Shown here: in pieces, positions 33,087-46,600 of the stretch | Numbering within the stretch: position 1 is the stretch's first letter | How the letters are laid out: each line of letters begins with the position of its first letter | Origin: Plantago ovata | Lineage: Eukaryota; Streptophyta; Magnoliopsida; Lamiales; Plantaginaceae | Direction of reading: 5' to 3' | Length of the DNA stretch: 64,000 bases | Assembly (NCBI GenBank): GCA_028274465.1 | Contig: CM051458.1 | Span: 13,841,566-13,905,565 of the forward strand | Program-made: the position numbers and the translations under genes | Notes under the pieces: generated by a model | Seen by the model: only the letters and a program-made list of their open reading frames with translations | Told to the model about the DNA's origin: nothing | The model's database searches: none

Positions 33087-33701
33087 GTGTGTTTTGTTTT
33101 ATTTTCTCACGAGTTTGATTGAGTATTATAGGTCAGTTATACAAGTATTAGCTCTCACCTTGAATCCACTTTCGACGTTCGGGACGAACGACGACGTTCA
33201 GGTTTGGGGAGAGGGTTATCGCTGGTTATCTCTATACTTATCTTGCTTATGATAAACTCGTGAAATTTTTTGCATTTGCATTTGCACGTTTACTGCTTTC
33301 TTAGTTTTTTAGGTTGCATTCACTACATTCATCCTAGGATAGTCTTGCATGTGTTATATGGAGTTTACTGCCGAAGTTTTTGAACTTTTTTATTGGGTAA
33401 ATCAACTAACTATGCCATTAATCATATGTTTCATCTCTATGAATTTGTTTGAGGTTTTCTCGCTTGGCTTGTCACATTTATGTATTGCACTTAGTTAAGC
33501 TTGGTAGTCTCGACATCACTTAGTGGTGTTTTCTCTACTACGGTTCAAGAAGGCCTTTATAATAGGATGATGCATGTTAGGGTCTTATGGTTGTTTTCCC
33601 GAGTAATTAAATACCTAAGAGGCAACGAGTCTTCACCATGCTTTGAGATTGCTAAATGCCCAGGAAGGAGGTAGTGTGAGGTTGTGTGATCCTTTGTTTG
33701 C

Positions 33702-33839
33702 AACCTATTCTTCCGAATAGGTTTGGGGAGGGGGTTACACCATCATTAGACTTGTTTTTCGTTTTTTCATTTCTGTGTTGTGAGTTTATTTTTCCTTTTT
33801 CGTAAATTTTGTACTCCAACCTATTCTTTCGAATAGGTT
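33702..33839 (+). repeat. Paired AACCTATTC/GAATAGGTT hairpins of G4
   Basis: Stem-loops at 33702-33723 (loop TTCC) and 33818-33839 (loop TTTC), about 116 bp apart, are followed by a purine tract at about 33894-34040. The layout is shared with G2 and G5. Confidence 0.85.
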
Positions 33840-33893
33840 TGGGGAAGTCGTTTGTGAGTCATTTTATTTCTTTTTCATTGTGCTACTGCTGGC

Positions 33894-34040
33894 TAAAAAA
33901 AATCGAAAAGAAAAAGAGAAAAAGAAAAATTCCAAGAAAAAAGAAAAAAAAAGGAAAAACGAAACTGGAAAGAAAAAAAAGAAAAAAAAAAGAAAAGACC
34001 CAAAAAAGAGCAAAGAAGGGTCCAAAAAAGAAAGCCAAAT
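33894..34040 (+). repeat. Purine tract of G4
   Basis: A/G-only runs interrupted by few pyrimidines. Reading frames here (poly-Lys on plus, poly-Phe on minus) are compositional artefacts. Confidence 0.85.
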
Positions 34041-34647
34041 AGCAGTTTAGCAAAGTGTTGTGTCTCATTTTCCAATTCTTGTAATATTCGTAATCGTGTT
34101 GTAATTTTCTATCTTTACTTTTGTTTTTTAGTGTCATCTTTTCTAGACCACCCTCGTCCTGCCATTCAGGAAGTGGTGAAAAGCTTAAGGCTTTGCTTGA
34201 GAGATGGGTAGAATAGGGGAGTGTTATCTTTTATAGGGAACCCTCCTTCATTTGATGAGAGCCAGTATTGGTTCGACCTCTTTTGAGGAAAAGTCTTAAC
34301 TTGGTGAACAACAGTAAGTCCTCAGTTTCATAGGCACGGGACAACCATTCGTATCTTAACATGTATCATTATGTCGTCACTGACTAGGTCCAGGAAGAGA
34401 ATGTTACGAGAGACTATCTTGTCTTGACATAAGTGCTTATGTGGATGTGTATGAGTCAATCGAGGCATTCTTCAACCTATATTCATGTTATCATTTATAT
34501 GGTTCTTGTTCATATATTTCTTGATAGATTCGGTAGATTAGTTCATTTCATTTGGCATGAGACTCCATTTTGAGTGTTGCATTGTTTTTTTGCATTAGAG
34601 TCTAGCTTAGTTGCTTGAGGACAAGCAAATGTTCGGTTTGGGGAGTT

Positions 34648-35904
34648 TGATGAATGTGTATTTTACACTTTCATTCGAGTCTTTTTCACCTATTTTAGCC
34701 ATCCTCTATGTTAATTTAGCTATATTTTAGTGCATTTTATTAGAATAGTATCACGTTTCCCTTTAGTTTTTATTTTACAGGTTTTGGTTGAAAAACGAGG
34801 TTTTCCGGGCAATTATATTGAAGTAGACAAGGAATTGGTGTTCCAGAAGCCTAATTGGAGTATCTGAAGGTTTCCGGATAGGATTTGAATTCTAGGGGTC
34901 GAATCTGGAGGTTAGAAGGCCACTAGAAGTCAGAAACCGAGTCCGAAAAGGGGAAGAAATCCAAAAACGGGTCGAAAATGCGTATCTGGCCGAGTTTTAC
35001 TCCCGGGCGAATCGCCCGGGATGTGGAGCGAATCGCCCCACACCAGGCGAATCGCCCGGTGTGTGGGGCCCTTCGCCCCACACAATTCGTAGCCTATATA
35101 TAGTTGCTCAGTTTTTCTCCGTTTTTCATACTTTTTCAGACCTTCTCTCTCACCTTTCTCTGTAGTTTTAGGTAGGAACTTTCCAGAGCCTGTTCTGGGG
35201 GTTCATAGCTTAGGAGATACTTTTTCTTAGCAGTTTGGAGCTTGTAAGATCGCGATTCTTCGGAGACTGACAACCTTCGGTAACATTGTATCTTACAGTT
35301 TTTCTACTTATTTTTATATATCTTTCAACATGTTTTCTTCTATGATTTATGTTGATTGCATGACAACTATGAGTAGCTAAACTTCTCGTTGGTGGTAGTA
35401 TGTGAATTCTTAGCGAAAGGTTGATAATTATGCTAATGGCTATATCGCGCATTATACTCCGTGTTATTGCTTTATTTCTTTGATCTATCTAAATCTCTAT
35501 CTTCGTATTGTTGATTAATTATTGCACACAATTGGACAATTCATTGGTCTTTGACCTATCTAAATCTATATCTTCGTAGTGTTTGATAATTACAACTGGA
35601 AAATTCATTGATCAAAGATCTCCATGCAAGACCGAGGAATTTACGCACGATTATTAACCCGTTATGCTTTGAAGGACCATAGTATCACCAATCTCCATTA
35701 TCTGTTAAGAAAAACCTTTGCTAAACCGTCTGCTGTTTTTATATTCTAAATTAGATTAGATAAAGCTAGTTATAGTCCTTAGAGATCGACACTCGAGGTT
35801 ATCCTACTGCTAGACTACGGTTTTCGTTGTAGTTGTGAATTGCCTTTGGCTAAATACAAATTTATTTGAGATTGCTTTGGACCCGACATCCAACGCGTTC
35901 GTCA
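34648..35904 (+). repeat. G4 3' LTR
   Basis: TGATGAATG directly follows GGTTTGGGGAGTT. The palindrome TTGCTTGAGGACAAGCAA lies at 34611-34628 just before it. It ends CGTTCGTCA, then CTTTC. Confidence 0.95.
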
Positions 35905-35909
35905 CTTTC

Positions 35910-36109
35910 CTGTAAACTTACTAAAAGATAACTATCAGCAATGAAGCTTTTGACTCTTATTGGTTTTGGATTATGCAATTTACTTATGCTTACTGTTTAA
36001 TTATTCAAGTATGCTTGCATTAATCAACTGATTTATTCAACATCAGAAACCTCTAAAAGGGTATCAATTAATTTAGCCATGGATTGCTAACATCAAAAAG
36101 GGGGAAATT
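35910..36109 (+). other. C2 3' untranslated end with polypurine tract
   Basis: This is the continuation of C2 after G4, matching 39501-39701 of C3. It ends in AAAAAGGGGGAAATT (36095-36109), the plus-strand primer tract next to the LTR. Confidence 0.88.
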
Positions 36110-36941
36110 TGTTAGGAAACTTGTAATTTTGATGAGCAATTAACCATGCTAAATTAAGGAAAGTCCAGTAACTAGTACTCTTAAGGTCCATAGGAATTTA
36201 GAATTTTAAGGACATTGTAAAAGAGGAACGTTTGCTGATGACTTAGAGTAGGTGCTAGATAGGTTAGTTTTACCGCTTATGATGTATATTGTTTTCTGAA
36301 AAGAAATACAACCTATTGAAGCATTTGCTGATGATGTACTTTGTTTACACAAACAAACTATTGAAGCATTTAGAACCGTTCAGAAACTTGAAGAATTCGA
36401 AGATCTGAAGACTAGAAGATTTCTGAAGACTGGTATCTACAAAGGCACATGTTGCACAGAAAGTGGAAACATCAGCAACAACATTGCATAAGTGAAAATC
36501 TAAACGACAGAGTAGGTTGTACTTGCTGAAACTGAGACTGACCACTTGCTGATGATCATTTGTGACCTCTTGCTCAAAGTACTTGTATTTGCGCTCCAAT
36601 GTTACTGTTTGAATTTCATTCAAATAAGCATTAAATGCAAAGCATGCACGCGAAGGACATGAAGACTAGAAGACAAACAAAGGACGCTGCTAAAAGTACA
36701 AAAGCTAGATAGTGACATCTTAAGGAACAAAAGCCTTAGAATTTGAAATTCAAACGGCTCCTTATTTCACTATAAATAGAGGTCATCCGGCAAAGAGTTG
36801 AAGTGTGTCAACAACGTGATCAAACTCTCACTTGTGCTTAAACTCACATACCCTTCAAATACTCTTTACTGCCATTGATCCGTTACAAGACTTAAAGCTT
36901 GAAAAAGCTACTTGTGAAGAAGTAGAACTTACACGGCTAAG
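36110..36941 (+). repeat. C2 3' LTR, truncated
   Basis: It matches the 5' LTR from TGTTAGG through ACACGGCTAAG and then stops. The last ~730 bp (R/U5 side) are gone. The next three bases (CAA) match neither partner, and from 36945 the sequence is the third ORF of C3. Confidence 0.93.
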
Positions 36942-36944
36942 CAA

Positions 36945-39437
36945 GTACCCGTGGTGGCTGATCCCCACAAAATAAATGAGGAATAGGAAGTAACGAGTGT
37001 TGCTTTATACAAGCATCTCGAGCTAGTAATTCTGACTGATGATGATGAAGAGGAAGAAGATGAAAACATTCCAACTGATCCCAGTGATGATGAAGGGAAA
37101 GATTCAAAGGACAAGAAAGACGACGATGATGACAATCAAGATCCAAGTCCTGATGCTGGTGGTTTAAAAATGACAGTTGCTGAAACTGAGCCACAAGACA
37201 ATCAGCAAGCTGAACAACCACAACCTCAGCATGAATCTCAACCTGCTCCTGCTGATGCTGAAAATCAAGCACCTGTACAAGGTGCTGATACTGAAGAAGA
37301 ATATGCCAGAAAGCGAGCTGCCTTGAAACATGGCAAAAGCCAACTTTCTGATGCCAAGGTCACTGATGCAAACCTTGATGATGAAGATGAATTGGATGAA
37401 GATTACCAACGCGCTCTACAAAACAGTCTCTTGATCCATGCAAGGCATACACAGGATCTAGAAATTGGTCAATCTTCAGGAGTAAGACCATAGGAAGTCC
37501 CCTCCCTTCCACTTACTACTGGCGAAACTCCAGTAATTGAGTATCAAACGTTGCCCTCAACAACTACTCAATTAAAACTAACTACTGGCGAAACTCCAGT
37601 AATTGAGTCTCAAACGTTGCCCTCAGCAACTACTCAATTAAAACTAACTACTAGTGAAACTCTAGTTGTTGAGTTTGAAGTGTTGCCATCAGCAACCACT
37701 CAACCAAAAGGAAATGAAGCTGCTGACTTAGGTTCCAAGGTTGCTGACCTTGATGAATCTGAGGATGACGATGATTTATCAGCAAATGAGGATGAACAAT
37801 CCAAAAGAGACCCAAAAGTTTTTCAAATTCCTCCTCCTGACTACATAAATGATATAGACGATGATCTGAGAGGAGAATTGCTGATGAAGGATGATCAGTT
37901 TGCTTCAGAACTGAAAGTTCATTCCTTGACCCCAAATCTAGTGCCGTTCCCAAGAGTTGAGGAGTTTACTCCTAGAATTTTGGCACTGAAGAAAGTCCAT
38001 GATGCCTGCAAAGCAGAAGATGAGGCATTGCTTGCTGAGAGTCCGCTTGACATTGGGAAAATATTGGCTACAGTGCTGAGACGCACTACTACTCTTACGA
38101 TAGCTCAGAAAGACATCAGTCTTTATCACAAAAGCTATGAAGAAGATGTAAGTCAAGCACTCAAGCTCGGAAAGACCGCTCTAGTGAAGGCTCAGACTTT
38201 AATGGATGATAAGGCCGCAACAGAGAAAAGACATGAAGAGAACATGGTGAGTATTCAGAAAGAGTTGTCAAAAATGACTTCTGATCAGCAACAAATCATC
38301 ACGAAGTACAACATCTTAAGTACTCTTGCTGAAAACTGCAATGAGTTCTATTCTCTGCACATCACTCCGATGTTGCAATCCATGTCTAAGGGGGAAAAGA
38401 GAAATACAAGAAAAAGAACCCAAACCCCTCCTACTGTTGATGAGCCACTGCCCATAGAACCTCTTGCTGAAAAAAAAGCAAAGTTCTAAAAGGCAAGCAG
38501 AATCTGAGTTAAATTCAGCAAGTCCCAAAAAGAGAAAAACTGCGGCTGAAACTCAAGGTTATTGCCATACTGAAAGTCATCAAAATCTGAATGAAGATGA
38601 TGACAATCAGACAATAGCTCAAGCCATAAGAGCTAGACCATTAACAGCCTTAACTCCGTCTGACCATTCAAAACATTTCTCTTCTGACTCTTCAGCAAGA
38701 GATCAAGACAATGCAAAGTCAAGAAGAAGAGGGCAAAGACAGGAAGAAAAGAGGTTGGCCAGCATTGCTATTGGCTTCGGCATCGAGTATACAAACACCA
38801 GCAATGATGAAACCACTCAGAATGTGATCAGAAACAATCATGGTTGCTGGATCTTAAAGCTGGAAGACTTGCTGGTGAATGAGTTCTTTCCTACAGCCAT
38901 ATTGAACCAAATGTTCACATGGATTGAACTCAAGGTAAAACGAAAACAAAGGGAAGAGTCCCTTCCTAGAAATATTGTTGGGAGATGGTTGAATCTTGAG
39001 GTCTCAGTAAGAAGAACTGAAATTTGTAAGACTTATAGACAAGAACCTGATTTGATAAAACCAGCTGGCATTGCTTATTACTCTGACCGAGTAACCAAGA
39101 AAACAAAGAACAGACTTGGATTGATTCCTTATGAGTACTTCTATCTCACTGCTAAGGATCAAGAAGAAGATCTTCTCTGGCTAAGAAAGATTCATCCTAA
39201 AAGCATTTCAGATACACAGCTTCTCCATGCCAGCAATTGGGGCATGCATTTGTGGGTAACTCATTACATGGAAATGATGCTGAAAAGCATCATCATACTG
39301 CCTGCAAAAATGCAAGAATTCTTCAACTACAAGTCCGTAGGCTTCTGGAGAACTACGAAAAGGACTGTGTTGAATTTACTGCACTTGCTGAGAAGAGTGT
39401 AAGAGAGATTTTGAGAAAATCATCTGGAAGAGCTTAA
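36945..39437 (+). pseudogene. C3 third ORF (env-position gene), 3' half, broken
   Basis: It begins at the VPVVADPHK-equivalent codon and carries stops at once (TAG near 36983). Open segments: 37170-37493 and 37551-38489 (acidic and Thr/Pro-rich, then the EEDVSQAL block), 38464-39402 and 39237-39437 (C-terminal block and tail). A TAG at about 37491 replaces a Gln codon of C2, and an extra A in an A-run near 38470 shifts frame. The region with introns is not included in this fragment, so intron presence cannot be compared. About 40% of the gene is missing at the 5' side. Confidence 0.85.
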
Positions 39438-39686
39438 ACTCTCTGTAATAGTTTTTGTTAAAGTTTTGTTTGCTGATTTTGTTTAGTTATCTCTGCTACT
39501 TCTTGTAAACTTCTGAATGATAACTATCAGCAATGAAGCTTTTGACTCTTATTGGTTTTTGATTATGCAACTTACATATGCTTACTGTTTATTTATTCAA
39601 GTATGCTTGCATTAATCAACTGATTTATTCAACATCAGAAACCTCTAAAAGGGTAACAATTAATTTAGCCATGGATTGCTAACATC

Positions 39687-39701
39687 AAAAAGGGGGAAAT
39701 T
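39687..39701 (+). other. C3 polypurine tract
   Basis: AAAAAGGGGGAAATT lies immediately before the LTR at 39702. Confidence 0.85.
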
Positions 39702-41278
39702 TGTTAGGAAACTTGTAATTTTGATGAGCAATTAACCATGCTAAATTAAGGGAAGTCCAGTAACTAGTACTCTTAAGGTCCATAGGAATTTAGAATTTTA
39801 AGGACATTGTAAACGAGGAACGTTTGCTGAAGACTTAGAATAGGTGCTAGATAGGTTGGTTTTAAAGCTTATGATGTATCTTGTTTTCTGAAAAGAAATA
39901 CAACCTATTGAAGCATTTGCTGATGATGTACTTTGTTTTTACAAACAAACTATTGAAGCATTTAGAACCGCTCAGAATCTTGAAGATTTCGAAGACTGAA
40001 GACTAGAAGATTTCTGAAGACTGGTATCTACAAAGGCACATGTTGCTCAGAAAGTGGAAACTTCAGCAACAACATTGCATAAGTGAAAATCTATACGACA
40101 GAGTAGGTTGTGCTTGCTGAAACTGAGACTGACCACTTGCTGATGAACATTTGTGACCTCTTGCTGAAAGTACTTGCATTTGCGCTCCAATGTTACTGTT
40201 TGAATTTTATTCAAATAAGCATTAAATGTAAAGCATGCACGCGAAGGACATGAAGACTAGAAGACAAACAAGGACGCTGCTGAAAGTACAAAAGCAAGAT
40301 AGTGACATTTTAAGGAACAAAAGCCTTAGAATTTGAAATTCAAACGGCTCCTTATTTTAACTATAAATAGAGGTCATCCGGCAAAGAGTTGAAGTGTGTC
40401 AACAACGTGATCATACTCTCACTTGTGCTTAAACTCACATACCCTTCAAATACTCCTACTGCCATTGATCCGTTGCAAGACTTAAAGCTTGAAAAAGCTA
40501 CTTGTGAAGAAGTAGAATTTACACGGCTAAGAAATTAGTTAAGTGTTCTTTCTTTCTTTCGAACAAGAACAAGTCTTGACACCAGAAACAATCAAACTTG
40601 TTTACTGCAAAGTATTCAAAGTTTTGTTTCTTAGATTACTTGTTGTAACTGAATAAGTTATAATTAAGTTATCTCATCCCAAACCTCTCTAACTGAAATA
40701 CAGCCTTTCAGGCGTGATATTCAGGGGGAACTTAATCGAGCATAGTTCTGTTGATTAAAATTACCAAGTTTGGTGGAGAACAAGGTTACGTTCTCTAGTT
40801 AGGTTAGAGACGAAGCAAGTGTGCTTTGGTTTCTGTTGGAATCGCTCTAGATAGGTGTTGTAAGGAACCTCAATCTTATCTTAGTGGATTCAGTCCTAGA
40901 AAGGACAAAGTGGATTAGTTGAGGGATTACGCCACTCTCAGATACCACTATAAAAGTGTTTGTGTGATTTACTTACTGTACTTGGTTTTCAGCAAATCAT
41001 ATCTATCTGTACACTGTCACTCACATCACTTGCTGAAACCTTCATTTACTGAAAAAGCTCTTATTGTATCAAAGACTTCCGCTCTCTGATTTTAAGTATC
41101 AACAAACCTAGTTACTGCAAAGTAACTTGCGCTTGCTGAGAAAGTTAAGTATCAGCAAACTCATTACTGAAAAGTAATAAGCACTTGCTGAGAAAGTTTT
41201 TAAACGACGAAAGTTTGAAAAGACTATTCACCCCCCTCCCCCCCTCTAGTCTTTTCTTGTTGTTTAAAGGGACCAACA
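39702..41278 (+). repeat. C3 LTR shared between two array units
   Basis: It runs TGTTAGG to CCAACA, 1,577 bp, full length. It has a polypurine tract on its left and a primer site on its right, so it is both a 3' and a 5' LTR. Confidence 0.94.
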
Positions 41279-41280
41279 AG

Positions 41281-41295
41281 TGGTATCAGAGCTGG
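41281..41295 (+). other. C3 primer binding site (initiator tRNA-Met)
   Basis: TGGTATCAGAGCTGG, 2 bp after the LTR, as in C2. Confidence 0.93.
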
Positions 41296-41390
41296 AGGTT
41301 CTTTAACCTTCAGCACTGAACCTAGATCCCCTTAGGTGCTTTCCGTAAATCACTCTCACTTGATCGGTTTGGTAGTGCTTTGCTGACAGG

Positions 41391-43640
41391 ATGTCTTTAG
41401 GAGATGCTCCCTTGCTGAAGATGGAAAATTACGAAAAATGGCGAAACAACATGATGCTACATCTTGAGGCCATTAGTGATGAGATGGTCACTGTCATTAA
41501 TGATGGACCTATCAAGATCACTAAGGTTGAAAGGAGTTTCCCTCACAAGACCACTGAAGCTGGAAAGGAAACAATCTTAGGCGAACCGGTGGATACCGTT
41601 GTGCCAAAACCGAGAGAGGAATGGACTTCTGACGAAGCTAAGAGATTCCGTCTTGATGGCCAAGCAAGAAACATCATCATTCGATCAACTCCGGATACCA
41701 TACAGTGTAAACTGTGGGGTGCTAAAACTGCTAAGGAAGCTTGGAAAATGGTTCAAGATCTTTGTGTTGGATCTGACAAAACCAAGGAAAACAAACTTGA
41801 AGTACTTAAATTAAAGTTTCAAAACTTTAAACAAGGTACAAACTAGTCACTGGAAGACTTGGACTTCAGATTCACAACTCTTGTTAGTGAAATGGCAGCC
41901 TTGGGTGTTGGAAATCATTACTCAGATTCTGAGAAGATGAAAACCATCATCAGAAGTCTGAATCAAGAATGGATCCACACTCAGAATTTCTATTACAATC
42001 AAGGAATGCCAGATATTACACCAATAGAGTTGTTCTCTCATCTTGCTACTGTCAACTATGAGACAAAGCAAAGAGAAAATGTGTTTGCTGAAAAATCGCA
42101 AAACATTGCTCTTGCTGCAAAGCCGTCATCTTCTGAAAAGAAGAATGATAAAGAGCCTGCTGATGAAAATTCTTTAGTTGTCAAAAACATGAAGAAATTC
42201 ATCAGTAAGGAACTTGAAAGGCGAAAAGCAAAAGAGAAGCTGAAAAAGCATCTTGGTAACAACTACCATAAGTATAAGAATGAGACTAGCTCGCTGAACA
42301 AGCAAGCTCAGCAAGCAACTTCATCAGAAGAACCAGCAGTTGGAAATGATCTATGCTTTTACTACAAAAAGCCTGGACACTTCAAAGCTAATTGCCCTTT
42401 GCTGAAAGGCAAATCTGCTGAAAAGAAGAAAAGTTCAAAAGAGCTTTTATTGCTGAAGAAAAGAAGAAGCTTCAAGCAAAGATCGATGCATTGTGCATTT
42501 ATACTAGCTCCGAAGACAGTGAGGATGAAAGCTCAAACACTGACGATGAAGAAGCCACTCTAGACGTGAAGATTGGCAAAGAAGTTTGTGGAATAGCTAT
42601 GGAAGCTTATCCAGATGTGTCAAACTACGAGTTCTGCCTCATGGCCGGTCAGGTAAACAACCCTACCTCTGACTCAGACTCAGAAAGTGAAGACGAGATT
42701 GACCTTTACAAGATTTAAGGAGAAATCGAAAGATTTGAGAAAACTCTGAGCAGACAGCAAGAGAAACTACAGATTGCTGAAACTCTGACCAAGCAGACTA
42801 CTGAAAAGTATGTCTTGCTGAAGGAAGAGACAGAAGTAAAGGATGCTGAAATAAGGCGTCTTAAGAAGTTGATTGCTGAAGCTACAGAGAAGAATTCTCA
42901 AATGGCATTAGAATTAGAAGAATATCAGTCCTCAATTCTAAAGTTACTTGCTGAAATCCAAGAAATGAAAAAGATGAAAATCAATTTCAAATCTTATGCT
43001 GACGCAAGTAATACGCTGACTGAACTAAACTCTTATTTGAGAGATCCATCTCAGAAAGAAGGTTTAGGTGCAACGTATGAAGGTGATGACGTAGAAATCT
43101 TGAGTAAAGATAAATCACCGATTTCCTTTGTACGTGCTACTGATAATGGTCTACCAGAACTCTATCAGTTTGGTCAATCTAAGGTTGCTGAAACATGCAA
43201 TCAAGTACCTACGACCATAAAGCCCGCTGTTGCTACTCAAAGTAACAAGACTTTAAAAGGAAAACAGGATGCTGTGAAGCATTCCGCCAAACAAGTTGCT
43301 GAAAAGCAATTTGTTAAGTCAAAAGGCAAGATTACTAAAAGTAATCAGAAGACCTTTGCTGACAAACCTGAATCAAGTAAGGTTGCTGACACAAAAGCTC
43401 AGCATTCTCCGAAAAGTGGACTCGGTTTCAAAACCAAGCAAAGTCAACTTTTTCACGAGTATAAGCAAAGTCAGCAAAGATACTTCAAAGAGATGAACAA
43501 AATCAAGCCTAAGAGTTCTGAAAAGACTCTTAATGCTAGGGCTAGAAGGAACCTTGCTAGAAAAGAACTTACTGAAAAGTATGTTCAGCAAAAAGGTCAA
43601 CCGAGCAAGACACCACATCAGAAAGTGGACTGGATCAGCT
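41391..43640 (+). pseudogene. gag: C3 gag, broken
   Basis: Same start as C2 (MSLGDAPLLKMENYEKW). A TAG near 41845 replaces a Ser/Glu-region codon (TNESLED in C2 reads TN-stop here). The frame continues 41859-42563. The zinc knuckle has lost its second Cys: C2 reads CFYCKKPGH, here CFYYKKPGH. A 1-bp difference near 42430 shifts the frame. The C-terminal coiled-coil-like region (42815-43640) remains open and, unlike C2, has CAG rather than TAG at the gag-pol junction. Confidence 0.9.
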
Positions 43641-46600
43641 CTTTATTGTGCAGACTTCAGCCACGGAGACAAACGATGCAATCTGGCACTTTGACAGTGG
43701 TTGTGGAAAGCACATGACGGGCAACAAGAATAACCTTATAAACTATAGACGGTGGTCTAAAGGTCCAACAATAAGGTTTGCTGGTGGAGGCTCCGGTTCT
43801 ACAAAAGGCTATGGTGACGTGAAGTTAGGATGCATAACCATTACTGGAGTTCTTTATGTCAAAAATCTTAAGTTTAATCTTTTCAGCATGAGTCAGTTTG
43901 CTGACAAAGGATACTTCATCAAAATCAAAAGTGATGAATGTAAACTTATAGATTTCGAGACTAAAAAGGTTATTATGATTGCAAGAAGATGAGGAGGCTT
44001 GTACACCGTAGATTGGTCTTCATCAATCGTTGAAAAATGCCTTGTCTCAGATCACGATTGCGTTGCTGAAAAAGCATGGTTATGGCATAAACGAACAAGT
44101 CATCTAAACTTCAAGACGCTGAATAAGCTGTCTAAAAAGGCACTTGTAGTTGGATTACCTAAGGTTACTTTTAAGAAGGATGGTGGTTGCAATGCATGTC
44201 AGCAAGGAAAGCAAACCAAATCTTCTTTCAAGAACAAGGCAGTACCGTCAACTCCAAAACTTTACAACTCTTGCACATGGACTTGTTTGAATCGTGTTCA
44301 ACAAGCTATACTGGAAAGAAGTATGGTCTGGTCGTGGTGGATGACTATTCACTTGGGTAGTATTCATCAAGCACAAATCTGAAACTAGGACTGAAATACC
44401 TAACTTGCTGAATAAGCTTGAAGTCATGAAAATGACAAGGTAAAAGTCATAAGGACAGATCATGGTACTGAGTTTGTAAACCAGTACATAACTGATTATT
44501 GCACCTCAAAAGGCATACAACATCAGTTATCCTCAGTAAGGACACCACAGCAAAACGGTGTTGCTGAACGGAAGAATCGTACCCTGAAAGAAGCTGCAAG
44601 AACAATGGTTGCTGACACTGAAATAAGTGAGGCTTACTGGGTTGAAGCGATTAATACCGCCTGTTACACTCAAAACAGATGTTTGATTACTAAGGAATAC
44701 AACAAAACTCCTTATGAATTGTTTGTTGGAAGACCTCCTAATATCACTCATCTAAGAGTATTTGGTTGCAAGTGTTTTGTTCTTAATAACGGTAGAGAAT
44801 ACCTAAGAACATTTCAACCAAAGGCAGACGAAGCGATATTTCTCGGTTACTCCTTGCATAGTAAAGCTTATAGAGTTTACAACAAAAAGGCACAAAAGAT
44901 CGAAGAATCAATGCATGTTGTATTCTATGAAAAGACACAAGGAGTGCCTGCTGAAGAAGAAATATCAGAATGTATGAAAAAGTTAATCATACATGAGCAA
45001 AGAACTGAATCTAATGCTAGGCAAATCAAGTCAATCGAACTAAATGATGATTCTGACAATGACTCTCCTCCCCCAAGTCATGACAAGATAAATATAGTTC
45101 ACGACAAGGAATTTCCAACAAAAGACGCAGTTGCTCCGGAAGTTGCTGAAACTACGCAACCTCCAGTGCCTGCTGATGGACTACCACAATCAAGCAATGC
45201 TGAACAAGCAGTTGCTGATGAACGAATCTCAGCAGAGACACAAAATCCCGGTAGTACTGAACAAGTACATACTGAAGAGTCACATGCTGATGAGCAAACA
45301 TATCCAGATCCAACAAGCACAAAACCTGTTAATAAATGGATTAGAGATCATCCCTCTACGGATATGATTAGAGATATTAATAAACGCCAAGTGACTAGAT
45401 CCAAAGCATCTACTACTCATGGACTTGCTGAAGAAGCAACTGTCGTAGAAGTAGAATCATTGTTTTCTTGCTTTGTTTCAGAGATTGAACCTAAAACCAT
45501 AGAAGAAGCTTTAAAGCATTCTGAATGGATAAAGGCAATGCAAGAAGAATTGGATCAATTCGAAAGGAACAAAGTCTGGAAACTTGTGCCACTTGCTGAA
45601 GGCAAGAAAGCTATTGGTACAAAGTGGGTGTTCAGAAACAAGTTGAGTGAGTCTGGTGAAGTAACAAGAAATAAAGCACGTTTAGTTGCTCAAGGTTACT
45701 GTCAGACTGAAGGATTGGACTATGATGAGTCTTATGCACCGGTTGCAAGATTGGATGCAATTAGGTTTTTCTTGGCCTTTGCTGCTCACAATGACTTCAT
45801 TGTTTACCAAATGGATGTTAAAAGTGCATTCTTGAATGGTGAACTTGCTGAAGAAGTTTACTTAGAACAACCCCCTGGCTTTGAACTTCCCTCAGAAATC
45901 AAGATGGTATACAAGCTTCAGAAAGCTGTATATGGTCTAAAGCAAGCACCAAGAGCATGGTATGATACCTTGGCTAAGTTCTTGCTGGAAAATGGTTTCA
46001 AGAAAGGTGAAGTTGACAAAACCTTATTTACCATGAACCATGATGGTAAAATACTCTTAGTTCAAATTTATGTGGATGACATAATTTTTGGATCTAAGGA
46101 CAAGCAACTTTGTGATGATTTTGCCAAACTCATGACAAACAAGTTTGAAATGAGTATGATGGGAAAATTGAATTATTTCCTAGGATTGCAAAGTATGCGA
46201 AATAAAGAAGATAAAAGTGTTGAAGAACACAAGTATAGGAAGCTCATTGGTTCCTTGTTGTATTTAACAACAAGTAGACCTGACATTCAGTATGCTGTTT
46301 GTGTGTGTGCAAGATTCCAATCTGATCCAAGAGAATCACACTACAAAAAGGCAATCAAAATACTGAAATATGTCAAAGGTACAGTCAATGTTGGATTATG
46401 GTATCCTAAAGATTCTGGACTAGAATTGGTTGGTTATTTGATGTTGATCATGGAGGATCAACTCTTGATAGAAAAAGTACCTCTGGAACTTATCAATTTT
46501 TGGATACTAGATTAATATCATGGTTCAGCAAGAAGCAAACCTGTGTTGCCAATTCATCCAATGAATCTGAATACATTGCAGCTGGTTGTTGCACAGCTCA

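Larger units (their letters stand above)
29542..35904 (+). mobile_element. G4: family-1 Ty3/Gypsy (Athila-like) element, TSD CTTTC, gag/protease deleted
   Basis: LTRs at 29542-30802 and 34648-35904; CTTTC at 29537-29541 and 35905-35909. The tRNA-Asp primer site is at 30806-30822. The interior keeps the end of RT, RNase H and integrase, but lacks gag, protease and the start of RT. It lies in the 3' untranslated part of C2, between the third gene and the polypurine tract. The LTRs are nearly identical, implying recent insertion. Confidence 0.95.
15004..36941 (+). mobile_element. C2: Ty1/Copia (Sirevirus-like) element with gag, pol and intron-bearing third gene; 3' LTR truncated
   Basis: Order: 5' LTR 15004-16567, primer site, gag 16680-18560, broken pol to 22083, hairpin-rich spacer, third gene 22993-29478, polypurine tract 36095-36109, and 3' LTR 36110-36941 (about 830 of 1,560 bp). 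It is interrupted by G3 and G4. It inserted into the C1 third ORF at 15003; ATCAT before the LTR is the candidate target duplication but cannot be paired. The first 300 bp of the two LTRs differ at only a handful of sites, so the element is young. The right LTR is fused to another copy of the third ORF (C3). Confidence 0.9.
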
